Shown: positions 1 to 9,024 of the stretch, in pieces | Position numbering within the stretch: position 1 is the first letter of the stretch | Layout of the letters: every line of letters starts with the position of its first letter | Assembly (NCBI GenBank): GCA_951804985.1 | Contig: OX638130.1 | Span: forward strand, 39,384,751 to 39,448,750 | From: Dryomyza anilis | Lineage: Eukaryota; Arthropoda; Insecta; Diptera; Dryomyzidae | Direction of reading: 5' to 3' | DNA: 64,000 nt | Made by a program: the position numbers and the translations under genes | The notes under the pieces: model-generated | What the model was told of the DNA's origin: nothing | Database searches by the model: none | Seen by the model: the letters and a program-made list of their open reading frames with translations, nothing else

Positions 1-480
1 ATTTTATTTATTTTACTAATATGTTTCCTCTTTTATTTTTTCAATTCAATTATTAAAACTTTTTTTTTTATTGCAACTACACTATTTATTTTCTAAACAT
101 GTTTAATATTTTATTATATTATTTTTGTGTACTTATATAAGTCACATTATATGAAACTTCCTACTGGCATGACGGAAAAATTGAATTATATTTATTTGCA
201 TTGTTTATGGTATCAAAACAAACTGCAAGATCCGCATTTATATGCCAGCTACAAACGCTCGCTTTACGTATGATATACATATGATCGTATACTTGGCATA
301 TGTGCTACAGCATGAAATACTTGGGTAAATGACCATTATCAGGGTTTGATGGCTTGCGCTATTAATGTAGGTCAGTAAGACAATTGTTGGTTTGCGTTAT
401 CCGCATTGAATACGACAATTTTATGACGAATTTCCATTTAATTTTATATGAAGGCAATTTGTTACCTTTGCTTAATTTAT
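1..480. other. AT-rich stretch downstream of integrase, no gene seen
   Basis: This lies 3' of the integrase C-terminus of element 1 (minus strand). No open frame of useful length or recognisable motif is visible. It could be the tail of pol, a decayed env or a 3' untranslated region. Confidence 0.4.
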
Positions 481-499
481 TTCTTTTCTCAATTGATGA

Positions 500-724
500 T
501 TAACTAACTTTAAAATTATAAGTTCTTGTATAGGGTTGTTTGTCGTATTGTTTGTTCGACACCTCCTTGGCCCTACATTGATTTTGCCTGACGACCTCGT
601 GTGATCGCTGTATTTGGTACTTTAGTACCTTATTGTAGTCTTCTGCGTTATATAAAGGTGAACATTTACGCTTTAAATTCGTGGGCATGTCGAAGTCAAA
701 CCCGTGCAACGTAAACCCGTGCAA
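500..724 (-). pseudogene. Integrase C-terminal fragment (gypsy element 1)
   Basis: The 74-residue frame contains a run near 'YNAEDYNKVLKYQIQRSHE' followed by 'RAKEVSNKQYDK'. This is the conserved stretch just after the catalytic core of Ty3/gypsy integrases (a Tyr-Asp-Asp-Tyr-like start, then an amphipathic helix ending in Lys-x-x-Tyr-Asp). The DDE catalytic core that should precede it is missing: the frame starts immediately after a short duplicated junction at 698-727, which is followed upstream by the integrase zinc-binding part. Confidence 0.75.
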
Positions 725-727
725 CGT
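698..727. repeat. 15-bp perfect tandem duplication at integrase deletion joint
   Basis: AAACCCGTGCAACGT occurs twice in a row (698-712 and 713-727). It sits where about 150-200 codons of integrase catalytic core are missing, between the zinc-binding half (786-986) and the C-terminal part (500-724). Confidence 0.85.
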
Positions 728-785
728 TTACCTGACATTTTGAACAATTTTTCACATAATCCTTTATTTGCTTCTGCATACCCTT

Positions 786-986
786 CTATCGGTACTGTTG
801 CCGAATTCTTAAAAATGTTTTTACGCCCCCTTGGTGACCACCTAACGGTGAATCGTGAAAATCTTTAATTACCGTCTCTATGTCCCGAGGTTCAGTTAGA
901 ATTATTATATTGTCATTTTCCTTTGCTATCAAATCGTCAGGATCGCATTCTGACTGTTTCTTATCGTCTTCCTTGTCTCTTTTCAT
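786..986 (-). pseudogene. Integrase N-terminal zinc-binding fragment (gypsy element 1)
   Basis: The translated end reads 'FHDSPLGGHQGGVKTFLRI', the HHCC-domain signature of Ty3/gypsy integrases, with the two histidines present (His-x6-His here). The cysteine pair that should follow is lost because the frame ends at the deletion joint. It lies just downstream of RNase H in pol order, as expected. Confidence 0.82.
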
Positions 987-1012
987 GGTTTTCGAACGTG
1001 TTTGTACTACAA

Positions 1013-1560
1013 CTACTTTTTCAGTATTATTCGGTATGCGGATAGCGCATCCGCGTTTAAATTACTTTTTCCCGGTTTATAATGAATTTCGAAATCATAT
1101 TCCGATAATTTGTGTCGGAAACGCGCAAGACGTGATGTCTGATCTTTTAAGTTTGCTATACCCTTTAGGGGCTGATGATCTGTATAAATTTTAAATGGTC
1201 TTCCCAAAAGATATGCCCTACATTTTTTTGTTGCCCATACAATTGCCAAAAATTCTTTTTCTATAGTAGAATAGCGTGTTTCCGCATCGTTAAGAGACCT
1301 ACTGGCAAACGCGATCGGACGGTCGCTTCCAACTTCACCTTGCGAAAGAACCGCGCCAATTGCTTCGTTGCTGGCGTCTGTCGTGAGCAAAAAGGGTTAG
1401 TTAAAATCCGGATACGCTAGAATGGGTGGTGACATAATTGCCTCCTTAAGTTTTAAAAACGAATTCTGACAATTGTCATTCATATGAACTTATCGTCCTT
1501 TTTAAGCAAACAGCTTATTGGTAATGACAGTTTCGCCATACCTCCTATATATTTTCTGTA
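1013..1560 (-). pseudogene. RNase H domain of pol (gypsy element 1)
   Basis: The open part (1013-1390) starts 'TTDASNEAIGAVLSQ', runs through 'STIEKEFLAIVWATK' and 'IYTDHQPLKGI', and ends in a tether-like 'YKPGKSNLNADALS'. These are the catalytic Asp (TDAS), Glu (EKEFLA), Asp (YTDH) and final Asp (NADALS) of gypsy RNase H. Upstream codons to about 1560 (the connection region, 'PPILAYPD' and 'INYYRKYIGGMAKLSLP') are still readable in broken frame. The domain looks nearly complete although the RT palm before it is deleted. Confidence 0.88.
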
Positions 1561-1610
1561 ATAATTTATTAAGTCTAAAAATGCTTGAACTTCCTTCCTA
1601 TTTTTCGGAA

Positions 1611-1645
1611 CTGGAATATTTATACTAGAAGTATAAATATTCCAG
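1611..1645. repeat. 16-bp perfect inverted repeat (3-nt loop) at RT deletion joint
   Basis: CTGGAATATTTATACT (1611-1626), AGA, then its exact reverse complement (1630-1645). It sits between the RT N-terminal remnant ('QKQYELP') and the RT C-terminal end ('NIPVPKNRK'). The right-hand side in coding direction is native RT sequence, so the other arm is an inverted copy of it. About 600 bp, including the YxDD box, is missing compared with the related element at 48 kb. Confidence 0.88.
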
Positions 1646-1646
1646 G

Positions 1647-1860
1647 AAGTTCATACTGTTTCTGATTTATTGGTGGCTGATTCCATTGTGTGGGTATTTC
1701 ATGTTTTAATATCGGAGTGAATGTTAATTCATCCCCTTCCAAATGAAAAACGTCATGATATGATAAGCAAATATTTTGCAAAGATGCAACTCCTTCTTTA
1801 TTTAATGATTCATCGATCTTTACATTCCCTAATAATCTATCAATTCTATTTTATATATTA
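1647..1860 (-). pseudogene. RT N-terminal remnant (gypsy element 1)
   Basis: Translation on the minus strand gives a stretch equivalent to the 'YHDVFHLDGDELTYTP...KHEI' and 'NQKQYKLP' parts of element 2 RT (48411-48875). Only this N-terminal finger part remains. The palm with the catalytic aspartates is deleted at the palindrome 1611-1645. Confidence 0.75.
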
Positions 1861-2015
1861 ACCGAGTTTATTATATTTATTGTAGAACTCGCCTTTGTTG
1901 TTTCTTTATATGTGTTAAAATTTGAAAATTGTGGCTTGAAATTGCTATCAATGGTCACCTCCTTATCGGTGGCATTTAAAATTGATGCATATACTAACGT
2001 TTAACGTTTATTAAA

Positions 2016-2291
2016 CTAACGTTTCTTAAACTCTCTGCCAAATATACTCCTGGCTGAATTTCCTGTTTGTGCAACAAAACTATAGGAATTCTTGTTCTTA
2101 CCGGCAGTGATTTGTTGATTAAAATTAATATTTTCTATGTCTTGCAATGACTTAAATGGAAATTTAATAAGGTGATTTTTGTCTTCATCAAAAAATGTAA
2201 TTTTTTTATTTAACGCATTTATTATAGATCTGTTCCAGAGATTGTCATGCCCGACTATTCCATCTGCTGGTACCCCTTGTTCGAGTGACAC
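2016..2291 (-). pseudogene. Protease-RT linker fragment (gypsy element 1)
   Basis: The frame starts 'MSLEQGVPADGIVGHDNLWN', paralleling 'VTLEQGIPADGIIGRDNIWN' in element 2 (48900-49391). The D-G-I-(I/V)-G-x-D core is the C-terminal flap/'ILG' segment of retropepsin-type proteases. It continues the protease of 2331-2783 after a frameshift and leads into RT. Confidence 0.75.
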
Positions 2292-2330
2292 AACGTGTAG
2301 CGTTAAACTCAGGTTTTCTATGTTTGTGTG

Positions 2331-2783
2331 CTAAATCATAGTGGAGCCTAAGGTTCTAACGCATCCACCAAAAGCACCACTCAGATCTTTCTGGATATTT
2401 TTATTAAAATTCGGTAAATGTGCCATCCTATTTTCTTTAATCAGGCTGGCCTCAGCTCCAGAATCCACTAACAGAGTAAGTTTTCCATTTTTTGCTGCCT
2501 CGCAAGGTACTTCAATGAACACATCACACGTATCGGAAATCTTGAAACACTCTCCATGCCGGTTAAATATTTTACGATGCATGCCTAATTGTGAAGTGAA
2601 TTTTATTTTTCTCGACATAAATTTACTCTTAAAATTATTAGCAATTGAAAACAATTTAATTTTACAAATCGTGAATTTATTATAAATTTCTGACGATAAA
2701 ACGCACATAACGCTAATAATAAAAAGAAATATTGAAATTACTTCATTACAAATTATACTCGCCCCTGTACGGAATGTATCCAC
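2331..2783 (-). pseudogene. Retropepsin-type aspartic protease (gypsy element 1)
   Basis: Near residues 105-120 is 'KLTLLVDSGAEASLIKEN', the D-S-G active-site triad of LTR-retroelement proteases that cleave Gag and Pol. About 100 residues upstream include a hydrophobic stretch ('VISIFLFIISVMCVLSS') matching a similar hydrophobic segment in element 2. The active-site triad is intact here but leucine replaces serine in element 2. The frame is broken on both sides. Confidence 0.82.
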
Positions 2784-3179
2784 AGTCTTGCCAGACGTTT
2801 GATCTACAATTCCCAGATGTTCAGGACAGTTAATTACGACTTCCTTTCTATTTGATTTACTTTTGATTTTATTATTCTTGATTTTAATATTTTTAACTTC
2901 CGATTCAAGTGGTTTTACTTTCTTTACTTTATTTGTTTTTTTTTTTATAATTTGTTTATTTTCAATTTCCTTAATTCCTATATTCTGTTCATTATTCGTG
3001 TCAAGTTGTGTATTATTATTTAGTTCATTATATGTTTTTGTTGGAATATTTCTATCTTCATTAATATGTATTTTTACTTTTTGTTCTACATTTTCTGCGT
3101 TAATAATATTCGCTGTTTTATTTTGTTGTAGTGTGCTATTTGGAAATTCTACAACTACTGGCCTTACTACACTATTTGC

Positions 3180-4829
3180 TAAGGGTCCCCAGTTTAGTGG
3201 CCTTGACTGGGCCCCTGGTAGTTTCCCTGCAGAGTGCTATTATTGTACCATGCATCATATTTGCGTTTGGCATAACAATTCATAATAATATGTCCGTCCT
3301 TTCTGCACCAAGTGCAATATTTAGCAAGTGCTAAGTGCAATTATTTCCTTGAAAAACTGTGTATCGCGTTTAACACGACAATCCCCCTCGACGTGTCCCC
3401 CTCTATGGCACTAATCACATCTCAATCCTGGAGCACCCCCGCCTTGGTTCTGGATACCACCTTGACCATTTACCAGAGGTACGGGTGGCTGACTTCCTTG
3501 GGGAGCAGTATATCCTGGAAAAACATTCCGACCCGAACGATCTGCACACTGTTCATGTCCATAAGTACGACAGTCACTGCAATACGGAGTGTTTCTCCGT
3601 GTATGACATTCATCCCTCAGATGTCCCTTCTTCTTGCAAAAAGAACATGTAGGCTGCTTCATACCTACATTTTGTGTTTTCTCTTCCGTCTCCTTTTTTT
3701 CATTGCCTTGGCCACCTGATGCATTACGATTATTTGGCATGAAGGCCGATGAGGGCTCATTGAAATGGACTCCAAACTTGTCTATGCCCGTTAACTCTGC
3801 TGACTCCCTTTGTATCGTCGCATGGTCCAATGTCTCTTCCACCAATTTCTTCAGTGTTGTTTGCTTACTGCTCAACATGAGCATTCGAAAAGAGTTATCC
3901 CTAACTAAATTATTCAATTCATTAACGAACACGTCGTCTTTCGTATCATTATATTTACATTTAATCGTGCTTAATGCTGACGACTGCAGGTTAACCAAAC
4001 GCCTCGAGAAAGATCTATTACTTTCCCCCGGATACTGAGATGCCTTTCTAATGTCACATTGAATGGCATCTACTGACCTACATTCCAAGTACGTATTCCT
4101 TAACAGATTGTATAAATCATCTATTGTGTCAAACTCCTTTGAACTTACTAAGTCAAAAGCATCTCCCTGTAAACGAACCCTAACGCCTTTAATAAACTCC
4201 TTCATTTTTTTCAGGCTTCAGTTCTGCCCTCACTACCTTCAATAAAACGGTGAAGATCCGTCCTCAGCGATGATGAGTCTGCACATGCAAAATCTGGCAC
4301 CGCATTTTTAACAAATTTCGCGACTTCGCCTAATCGCATGTTGCCCTGTGTTGTGATGTCGTCACTTTCTATGGTATCCTTGTGGTATAAGGATGTCTCG
4401 TGCGCTGTCTTAACCTCCTCGTTCAAATATCTAATACGCGCGTTCAACTCCTGTATTTTGTTGTTCGCTTCCTCCAACGTCGCGTACTCCTCCCTTGCCT
4501 GGCGTCTGACCGAATTATTTATATATTCCTCAGAAATATTCTTTTCTTTCAATAAATTTCTTAATTTTATTTTTTCCTCTTCTATTTTACCTGTTTCTTC
4601 TAACTCAACTGTACGTTTTAAACAGTAATCGTTTAAACGTTTTCTCAACATGTCAACTAATCTTTCTAATTCACAATTTTCTGCTAAAACAGATTTAATT
4701 TTTAAATTCTGGAAATTTAGATAAATGCAGAATTCTAGATATATTATGCTGTACTTTCTTTATTTAGTATTGTCCAATTCGCCAGATTGCTTTTGAATAT
4801 ACGCATTTAATTCATTAGCATCTGCCATT
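3180..4829 (-). pseudogene. gag of gypsy element 1, frameshifted
   Basis: The most likely start codon on the minus strand is near 4829 ('MADANELNAYIQKQ'). The frame at 4211-4651 is a charged helical matrix/capsid-type part. The frame at 3411-4205 holds the capsid end ('GESNRSFSRRLVNLQ') and two nucleocapsid knuckles: CSFCKKKGHLRDEC (CX2CX4HX4C) and CSDCRTYGHEQC (CX2CX4HX2C), then a Pro/Gly/Gln-rich tail. Gag would package element RNA in the cytoplasm. It is broken by at least two frameshifts. Element 2 gag is alignable by eye over its whole length. Confidence 0.85.
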
Positions 4830-5080
4830 AAATATTTTCAATCAATTTAAAACGTTATCTTTATTTTCAAGTATTTTTTTTTAAATCTGTTTTCTATAAC
4901 ATTGGAAAAATAAAAATATTTTTATTTTTCCTAATAAAAAAAAAATTGTGTGTATATTGTAAAAAAAAATTAACATACTATGTTTTTTTTATATAATTTT
5001 TTTGTTATTTTTAACATCATAACAGCAATCAGTGCTGTGTTCACGCGCTTTAAAATTAAATCAAATCATTTAGTTTTTAT

Positions 5081-5126
5081 TTGTTATACACTGGAGGGTC
5101 CATAGTTTGGAATCTCAGTGTTATTT
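5081..5126. repeat. Leader hairpin repeat, copy 1
   Basis: The unit reads TTGTTATACACTGGAGGGTC then a few variable bases and GGAATCTCAGTGTTATTT. ACACTG and CAGTGT can pair, with GAG/CTC next to them, so each unit may form a stem-loop. Only two bases differ between the copies in the core. Confidence 0.8.
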
Positions 5127-5199
5127 CGATTTATTTATTTGGAAATGTTATTTTCTTTTTAAATTAAAAAAAAAGTTTTTTAAAATCTTTATTTTTCAA

Positions 5200-5245
5200 T
5201 TGTTATACACTGGAGGGTCCGTAGTTCGGAATCTCAGTGTTATTT
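5200..5245. repeat. Leader hairpin repeat, copy 2
   Basis: Direct repeat of 5081-5126, about 120 bp downstream in window coordinates, with the same pairing bases preserved. The AT-rich sequence between the copies is not conserved. Confidence 0.8.
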
Positions 5246-5535
5246 TATTTACTGTTCATTGAATAATAATTGATTATATTGAATATTAACAATATTCATT
5301 TAAACTTTAAAAATAAATTTATATTTTAACTATATTCCGTTGTAAAATAGTCCTTCTTCTTTTTTTTTAAACTTCTAAAACACTACTCATAAAAAAATGA
5401 AAACTATCCTATTCTATTTTTATATCTTTTAAAAAAAAATTAAAATTTCAAACTTTTACCATTTTATTTTAGGGTCCTTCCTCCTTCGTCCTTCCTATTT
5501 CCTATCTCTCGGTTCTTGAGAGGTTGGTACCGACG

Positions 5536-5549
5536 TACCGGCTGCGCCA
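5536..5549 (-). promoter_or_regulatory. Primer-binding site, tRNA-Ser type
   Basis: On the minus strand TGGCGCAGCCGGTA lies two bases after the LTR end. TGG pairs with the tRNA CCA tail, and CGCAGCCGGTA matches the 3' end of an insect tRNA-Ser as I know it. Element 2 carries the same site at 57085-57097. Confidence 0.75.
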
Positions 5550-5551
5550 AA

Positions 5552-5939
5552 TGTTGTAAAATTATAGTTGTAAAGTTAGAGTTGATTTATTTTACATTTA
5601 TTTATTCTACAATTTAATTAATCAAAAGACACTTTTTTATTTTGAGAGTTTAAAAGACTCTTTTATTAAATTTTCTATTAAAAAGACACTTTTACTATTT
5701 TGGAACCTCCTCTTGAGGTTGGTTAAACTACAATCTTTTAAATTGCAACGAAAGGTATTAACAATAACTTCGATGCAAGCTTTTCTTAAATTCTATTTTC
5801 ACTATGTTCTAGTGAGTTTTCACTTTCACTCAATTTTGGTGTACGTGACTTTTGAAGAAAGTCGGACTTGCAGTTTTTGGCTGACACCAATTGCGAAATA
5901 TCAGAATTGTTGGCAATCGCTGCTTTGCTTATTTTAACA
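5552..5939 (-). repeat. 5' LTR of gypsy element 1 (probable limits)
   Basis: It ends on the minus strand in ...TTTTACAACA immediately before the primer site, and the proposed start is TGTTAAAATAAG at 5939, giving TGTT...AACA ends and a 388-bp LTR. The inner limit is firm. The outer limit is inferred from the short inverted ends, because the second LTR is outside the window. Confidence 0.55.
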
Positions 5940-6199
5940 TAGACCCAAAATTATGCAATGGGAAATTGTATTGCAAGCCTATTGAAAGAGGTATGGTCTA
6001 AGTAAAGCTTTAGCGCTTTGCCAAATTATTGTCAGCTTTTGCCAACGTGAAGCGTTGGGACAATGCTATGAACATGTTGCTGTACAACATGAGTACAACA
6101 TGATATAAAAACATGATGCTCTCAACATATGTACAGAAACATCCAAAACTGAATGAATAGTGAAGAACCATAAAGAAAAGAAAAATGTATGCGCTAATT
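5940..6199. other. Short non-coding interval
   Basis: Between the LTR and the first satellite fragment. It contains a short run of imperfect 'ACAACATGA' words near 6080-6105. No gene seen. Confidence 0.4.
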
Positions 6200-6600
6200 C
6201 ACAACATATAAGAAAACATATTATATATTCGATATATATGATTTCAGGGGACATTGCACCGAAATCGAGTACTGAATTTGAAATATTAATTTTATGATAC
6301 AAAATGTACAAAACTTTTCTGAAATCAACAATTCTTGGTTTAAGGGACATCATATAGAAATCAGACGTTGAATATAACATTTCACTTATTTTATTATTTT
6401 TAACCATATATTTGAAAATGAAAACAGCATTGAAAATGTAACCGGATTTTCAATATTTTTGATTCTAATGAAAGATTGTTTAATTACCTTACTTTAATTT
6501 TTTACAAAGTACCAGCCACAATTTATTTTGAGTTCTTCATTGTTAAAATTGATGTTAAAAAGAAATTTCAATTTATATAATTTCAAATATTGAATTATTA
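6200..6600. repeat. Satellite unit fragment (0.88-kb family), block 1
   Basis: Shares long stretches with the units at 8.65-10.23 and 16.77-18.97 kb, for example GATTTCAGGGGACATTGCAC and the segment CCACAATTTATTTTGAGT. The middle part of the unit is deleted here. Confidence 0.8.
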
Positions 6601-6624
6601 TGGATTTATTCTAGATATACCCAC

Positions 6625-7049
6625 TGTTAACGTAGAACGTAAACACAATGTGTGTGAACACGCCCGCCAGACCCACTCGTTGCAACGATACTCGCTGCAT
6701 TGAGTTTTGACGTTCTAAAGTGCAAGATGGTCACTCGTTTCGTTTTTCTTAAAACACACGCACCCACCCGTCTCCGAGACAAAAGTTAAAATACAAAGTT
6801 TAACAACAACCCGTCGACGCGACAAAACCCTAATAACCTGTCAACAATCAAAATAAATATAAATAATTTAACAATTAAACACACAAATCACAATCAACAC
6901 AAACTCACAACAACAACAAGAATTCTACAACACACCTCAACCGAAGACATCACCCACTTACATCAAGTGATCCACCACTCGGACAAACAGGTACAAAACT
7001 TTGTTATATTTAAATCCGCTAAATTGCCAACACGTTCACCACACGTACA
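6625..7049 (+). repeat. Putative 5' LTR of BEL/Pao remnant
   Basis: Begins TGTTAACG and ends CGTACA directly before a TTTGGTC... primer-site-like sequence at 7050-7066. No second copy is in the window, so the limits rest on the TG...CA ends and the adjacent leader. Confidence 0.45.
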
Positions 7050-7066
7050 TTTGGTCACTTCGAGCC

Positions 7067-8040
7067 TTTAATAAAAAGAACTGCGAAATGTTTTGCCGGC
7101 GGATTTACCCGACGCATAAAACAATTAAAATTTGGCTAATTTGTATTATATTGTAATTACCCGACCCACACAAAAACAAAATGTGGTTAAATTTAGTTAA
7201 TTTGGCGAAGTTTTTCAAAAAACCAAAAAATTATCCCCTATTTTTTGGAAATTGCCTATTGAGCAATATTTAACCTTTTTAACCCCACATTAAAGCTTAT
7301 TTAACCCTTTTAGACCCAAAAAAATCCTTTTTATTGATATTTAACAATTTTTTATAGAAAAACTATTATAAAAAATTACCCGACAAGTTTTTTATCAAAC
7401 ATATTTTTTAAAGCCTAACCCATAGCGACCCAAAATCATTTAATTGATTTTTTGAATAAAGTTTAAGAATTTTTTTTTTGCATAATTAAATTTTTTTATC
7501 GAATTTTTATAAAAATATTTTTGATTTTTAACAAGTTGCGACCCAAAAAGCTCAACTGCGCTATAAAATTTTATTTGCGACCCGGTTTACCACTAAATAA
7601 AATTTTAAAGTTAACCCATTGTGACTCAAAGATATAATTTGCAAAGTTTGTGTAAATTTTATCTAAAAAACTAAGTTTTGCAATACGTTTCGTTGGTAAT
7701 AATAATTATTTTATTTATTTTTATAATTTTTTTTTTTTTTTTTTTTTTTTTTTTGAAAAAATAAATACGACCCGTGAAAATCCAAAATATTTTTGAAGAT
7801 TAATCACATTGACCCACACATAAGATTTGCTTATAAATTGTTTGTGATTTTTTGCAGATTTATTTTCTGGAAAAGTATTGCGACTAGTTATTAATTTAAA
7901 AATATATATTTTTTTAAATTAAGTCATCCAGACCTAACATTTCATTATTGAATTTTTTGAGAATTTCAGAAATTATTTAAATTGAATATTATTTAAACCC
8001 AACCCCAATAATAAAAACAGCATTTGTTCAATTCGAAAAC
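7067..8040. other. AT-rich leader with recurring GACCC motifs
   Basis: No coding frame. Against a strongly AT-rich background the words CGACCC, TGACCC or ACCCGAC recur roughly every 60-100 bp (near 7108, 7158, 7377, 7425, 7541, 7567, 7768, 7810). A poly-T tract lies near 7728-7754. Confidence 0.5.
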
Positions 8041-8181
8041 GATGTTATTGAATTTGAGCAAACTATTTGCGAGACCCCTACTAAAGATTTAGTACCTCAT
8101 GCCTTAGAGTTTCATCGGTAGCAGCTTACTTTTCTGTGGGATAATTTCCAAACTTCGTAGCATTCTGTACGGAGTGAACCA

Positions 8182-8325
8182 GACTGTCCTAAAGGATACA
8201 ACGCCTATATACGCTGTATTTCTTCCCTCTCAGAAATAATGGAGACCCTTAAGCAAACGGTAGAAACTTCTAAGGCAAGAGAAGAAACGATCCCAATTCA
8301 ATTCGAACCCACTATTAATTAACCC
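8182..8325 (+). pseudogene. gag fragment, BEL/Pao type
   Basis: The frame from 8182 reads 'DCPKGYNAYIRCISSLSEI' and continues through 'ETLKQTVETSKAREE' to a stop. The segment (aromatic-rich start, a Tyr-x-Ala-Tyr-like core, then a charged helix) resembles the N-terminal gag region of insect BEL/Pao elements. The codons before it are out of frame. Identification is by pattern only. Confidence 0.5.
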
Positions 8326-8342
8326 CCATGTGACATGATATT

Positions 8343-8420
8343 ATAATTGGTTGCGATCTATATCCAAAAAAAATCCGAGATGGTGTCCTGCACAATGTGT
8401 TAGAATCATTGTTTACGCCA
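8343..8420 (+). pseudogene. Protease-region fragment, BEL/Pao type
   Basis: 'IIGCDLYPKKIRDGVLHNVL' resembles the (L/I)-I-G-(A/C)-D-(L/V)-(Y/F) end of the BEL/Pao protease region. It follows the gag fragment after only about 20 bp, so most of gag and the protease start are deleted. Only 26 codons remain. Confidence 0.5.
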
Positions 8421-8655
8421 AAACTCTTGCAGTGTAAACCTTGTATTATTTATTTAGTACATTCTATGACAGGTCAAACGTCAAGTGGTGAATTTCGTAC
8501 TTCCGCTTTCAACCCTCCTTCTCTGAGGTTCTCTGGACTGCAATTGCGTAGTGCTCGGCCTCTTTGCTGCCACCACTATACTTATTATGCTTGATATACA
8601 TTAATAATACTTATGAAATATGTTACACTCCATACTTTTCGTCGATGCAACTCAA
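8421..8655. other. 3' part of BEL/Pao remnant, non-coding
   Basis: No recognised domain. The satellite sequence resumes near 8656 with AACGTAAACGGATTTTCAAT. Confidence 0.4.
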
Positions 8656-8693
8656 CGTAAACGGATTTTCAATATTTTTGGTTCTAATGAAAA

Positions 8694-8703
8694 ATTGTTT
8701 AAT
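8694..8703. repeat. SINE target-site duplication, left copy
   Basis: ATTGTTTAAT, identical to 9015-9024. Both are native satellite sequence. Confidence 0.85.
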
Positions 8704-9014
8704 AATAATTATAATAGTTTGGCACTACAGTCCTATAAGAACTTAGGCCGAGCTCTCTCACCATTTTGAGCTGTCCGTGTTATATTTGTACTCAAAGTGA
8801 TGGGACCTACAGTTTATTGCCGAATCCGAACGACGAGTGAGAGATTTTCATAGGCAATGTTTCACTCCCGTATGTTTGCCATTTACTGCCGAGAGGTAGC
8901 GCGGTATAGAAAAATGTTTCTTTGAAAAGATGTGGTTAGCCCCAGTCCAGGCTTGAACCCGGACCTTTTGGCTCGCAGTCCAATGCACAAACCACTGAAC
9001 TACCGCGGCTACAG
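8704..9014 (-). mobile_element. tRNA-derived SINE with 10-bp target duplication
   Basis: On the minus strand it begins with GCCGCGGTAGTTCAGTGGTT (RNA polymerase III A box TAGTTCAGTGG at 8992-9002) followed by GGGTTCAAGCC (B box, 8950-8960), spaced as in a tRNA. The head continues into an unrelated body and ends in an AT-rich TTATTATTT-like tail. ATTGTTTAAT flanks it on both sides (8694-8703 and 9015-9024), so both limits are supported. It is not a functional tRNA gene: the body past the B box does not pair as an acceptor stem. Confidence 0.88.
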
Positions 9015-9024
9015 ATTGTTTAAT
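9015..9024. repeat. SINE target-site duplication, right copy
   Basis: ATTGTTTAAT, identical to 8694-8703. Confidence 0.85.

Larger units (their letters stand above)
4830..5535 (-). other. Leader of gypsy element 1 between primer site and gag
   Basis: About 700 bp of AT-rich sequence without coding capacity on the sense (minus) strand. The only structured part is the pair of hairpin repeats at 5081-5126 and 5200-5245. Element 2 has a leader of similar length (56450-57084). Confidence 0.6.
1..5939 (-). mobile_element. Ty3/gypsy LTR retrotransposon, element 1, decayed, runs off left edge
   Basis: Reading the minus strand from the right, the order is LTR (5939-5552), tRNA-Ser-type primer-binding site, a long AT-rich leader, gag with two zinc knuckles, aspartic protease, RT remnant, RNase H, integrase zinc-binding part and integrase C-terminus. 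This is the canonical Ty3/gypsy order. The proteins resemble those of the second gypsy element at 47-57 kb, so the two belong to one lineage. The 3' LTR should lie left of base 1. Frameshifts occur throughout, and the RT palm and the integrase core have been deleted, so it cannot move by itself. An env gene, if it existed, would lie in or left of 1-480, where I recognise nothing. Confidence 0.88.
6625..8640 (+). mobile_element. BEL/Pao-like LTR retrotransposon remnant
   Basis: An LTR-like segment (6625-7049, TGTTAACG...CGTACA) is followed by a TTTGGTCACTTCGAGCC leader start, a long AT-rich leader, then a short gag fragment and a short protease-region fragment of BEL/Pao type. Most of gag-pol is missing. 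It is inserted in the satellite, which resumes at about 8656. The class is inferred from the two short protein matches and the leader start. Confidence 0.55.

Noticed and set aside
2863..3285. Hydrophobic 140-codon plus-strand frame as a membrane protein
   Set aside because: Antisense of the AT-rich gag-protease region of element 1; T-rich codons make any frame look hydrophobic.
5713..5937. 74-codon plus-strand frame
   Set aside because: Lies wholly inside the LTR of element 1 in antisense and matches no known protein.
8950..9010. tRNA gene on the minus strand
   Set aside because: A and B boxes are present, but there is no acceptor-stem pairing, the body is long and it is flanked by a target duplication, so it is a SINE.
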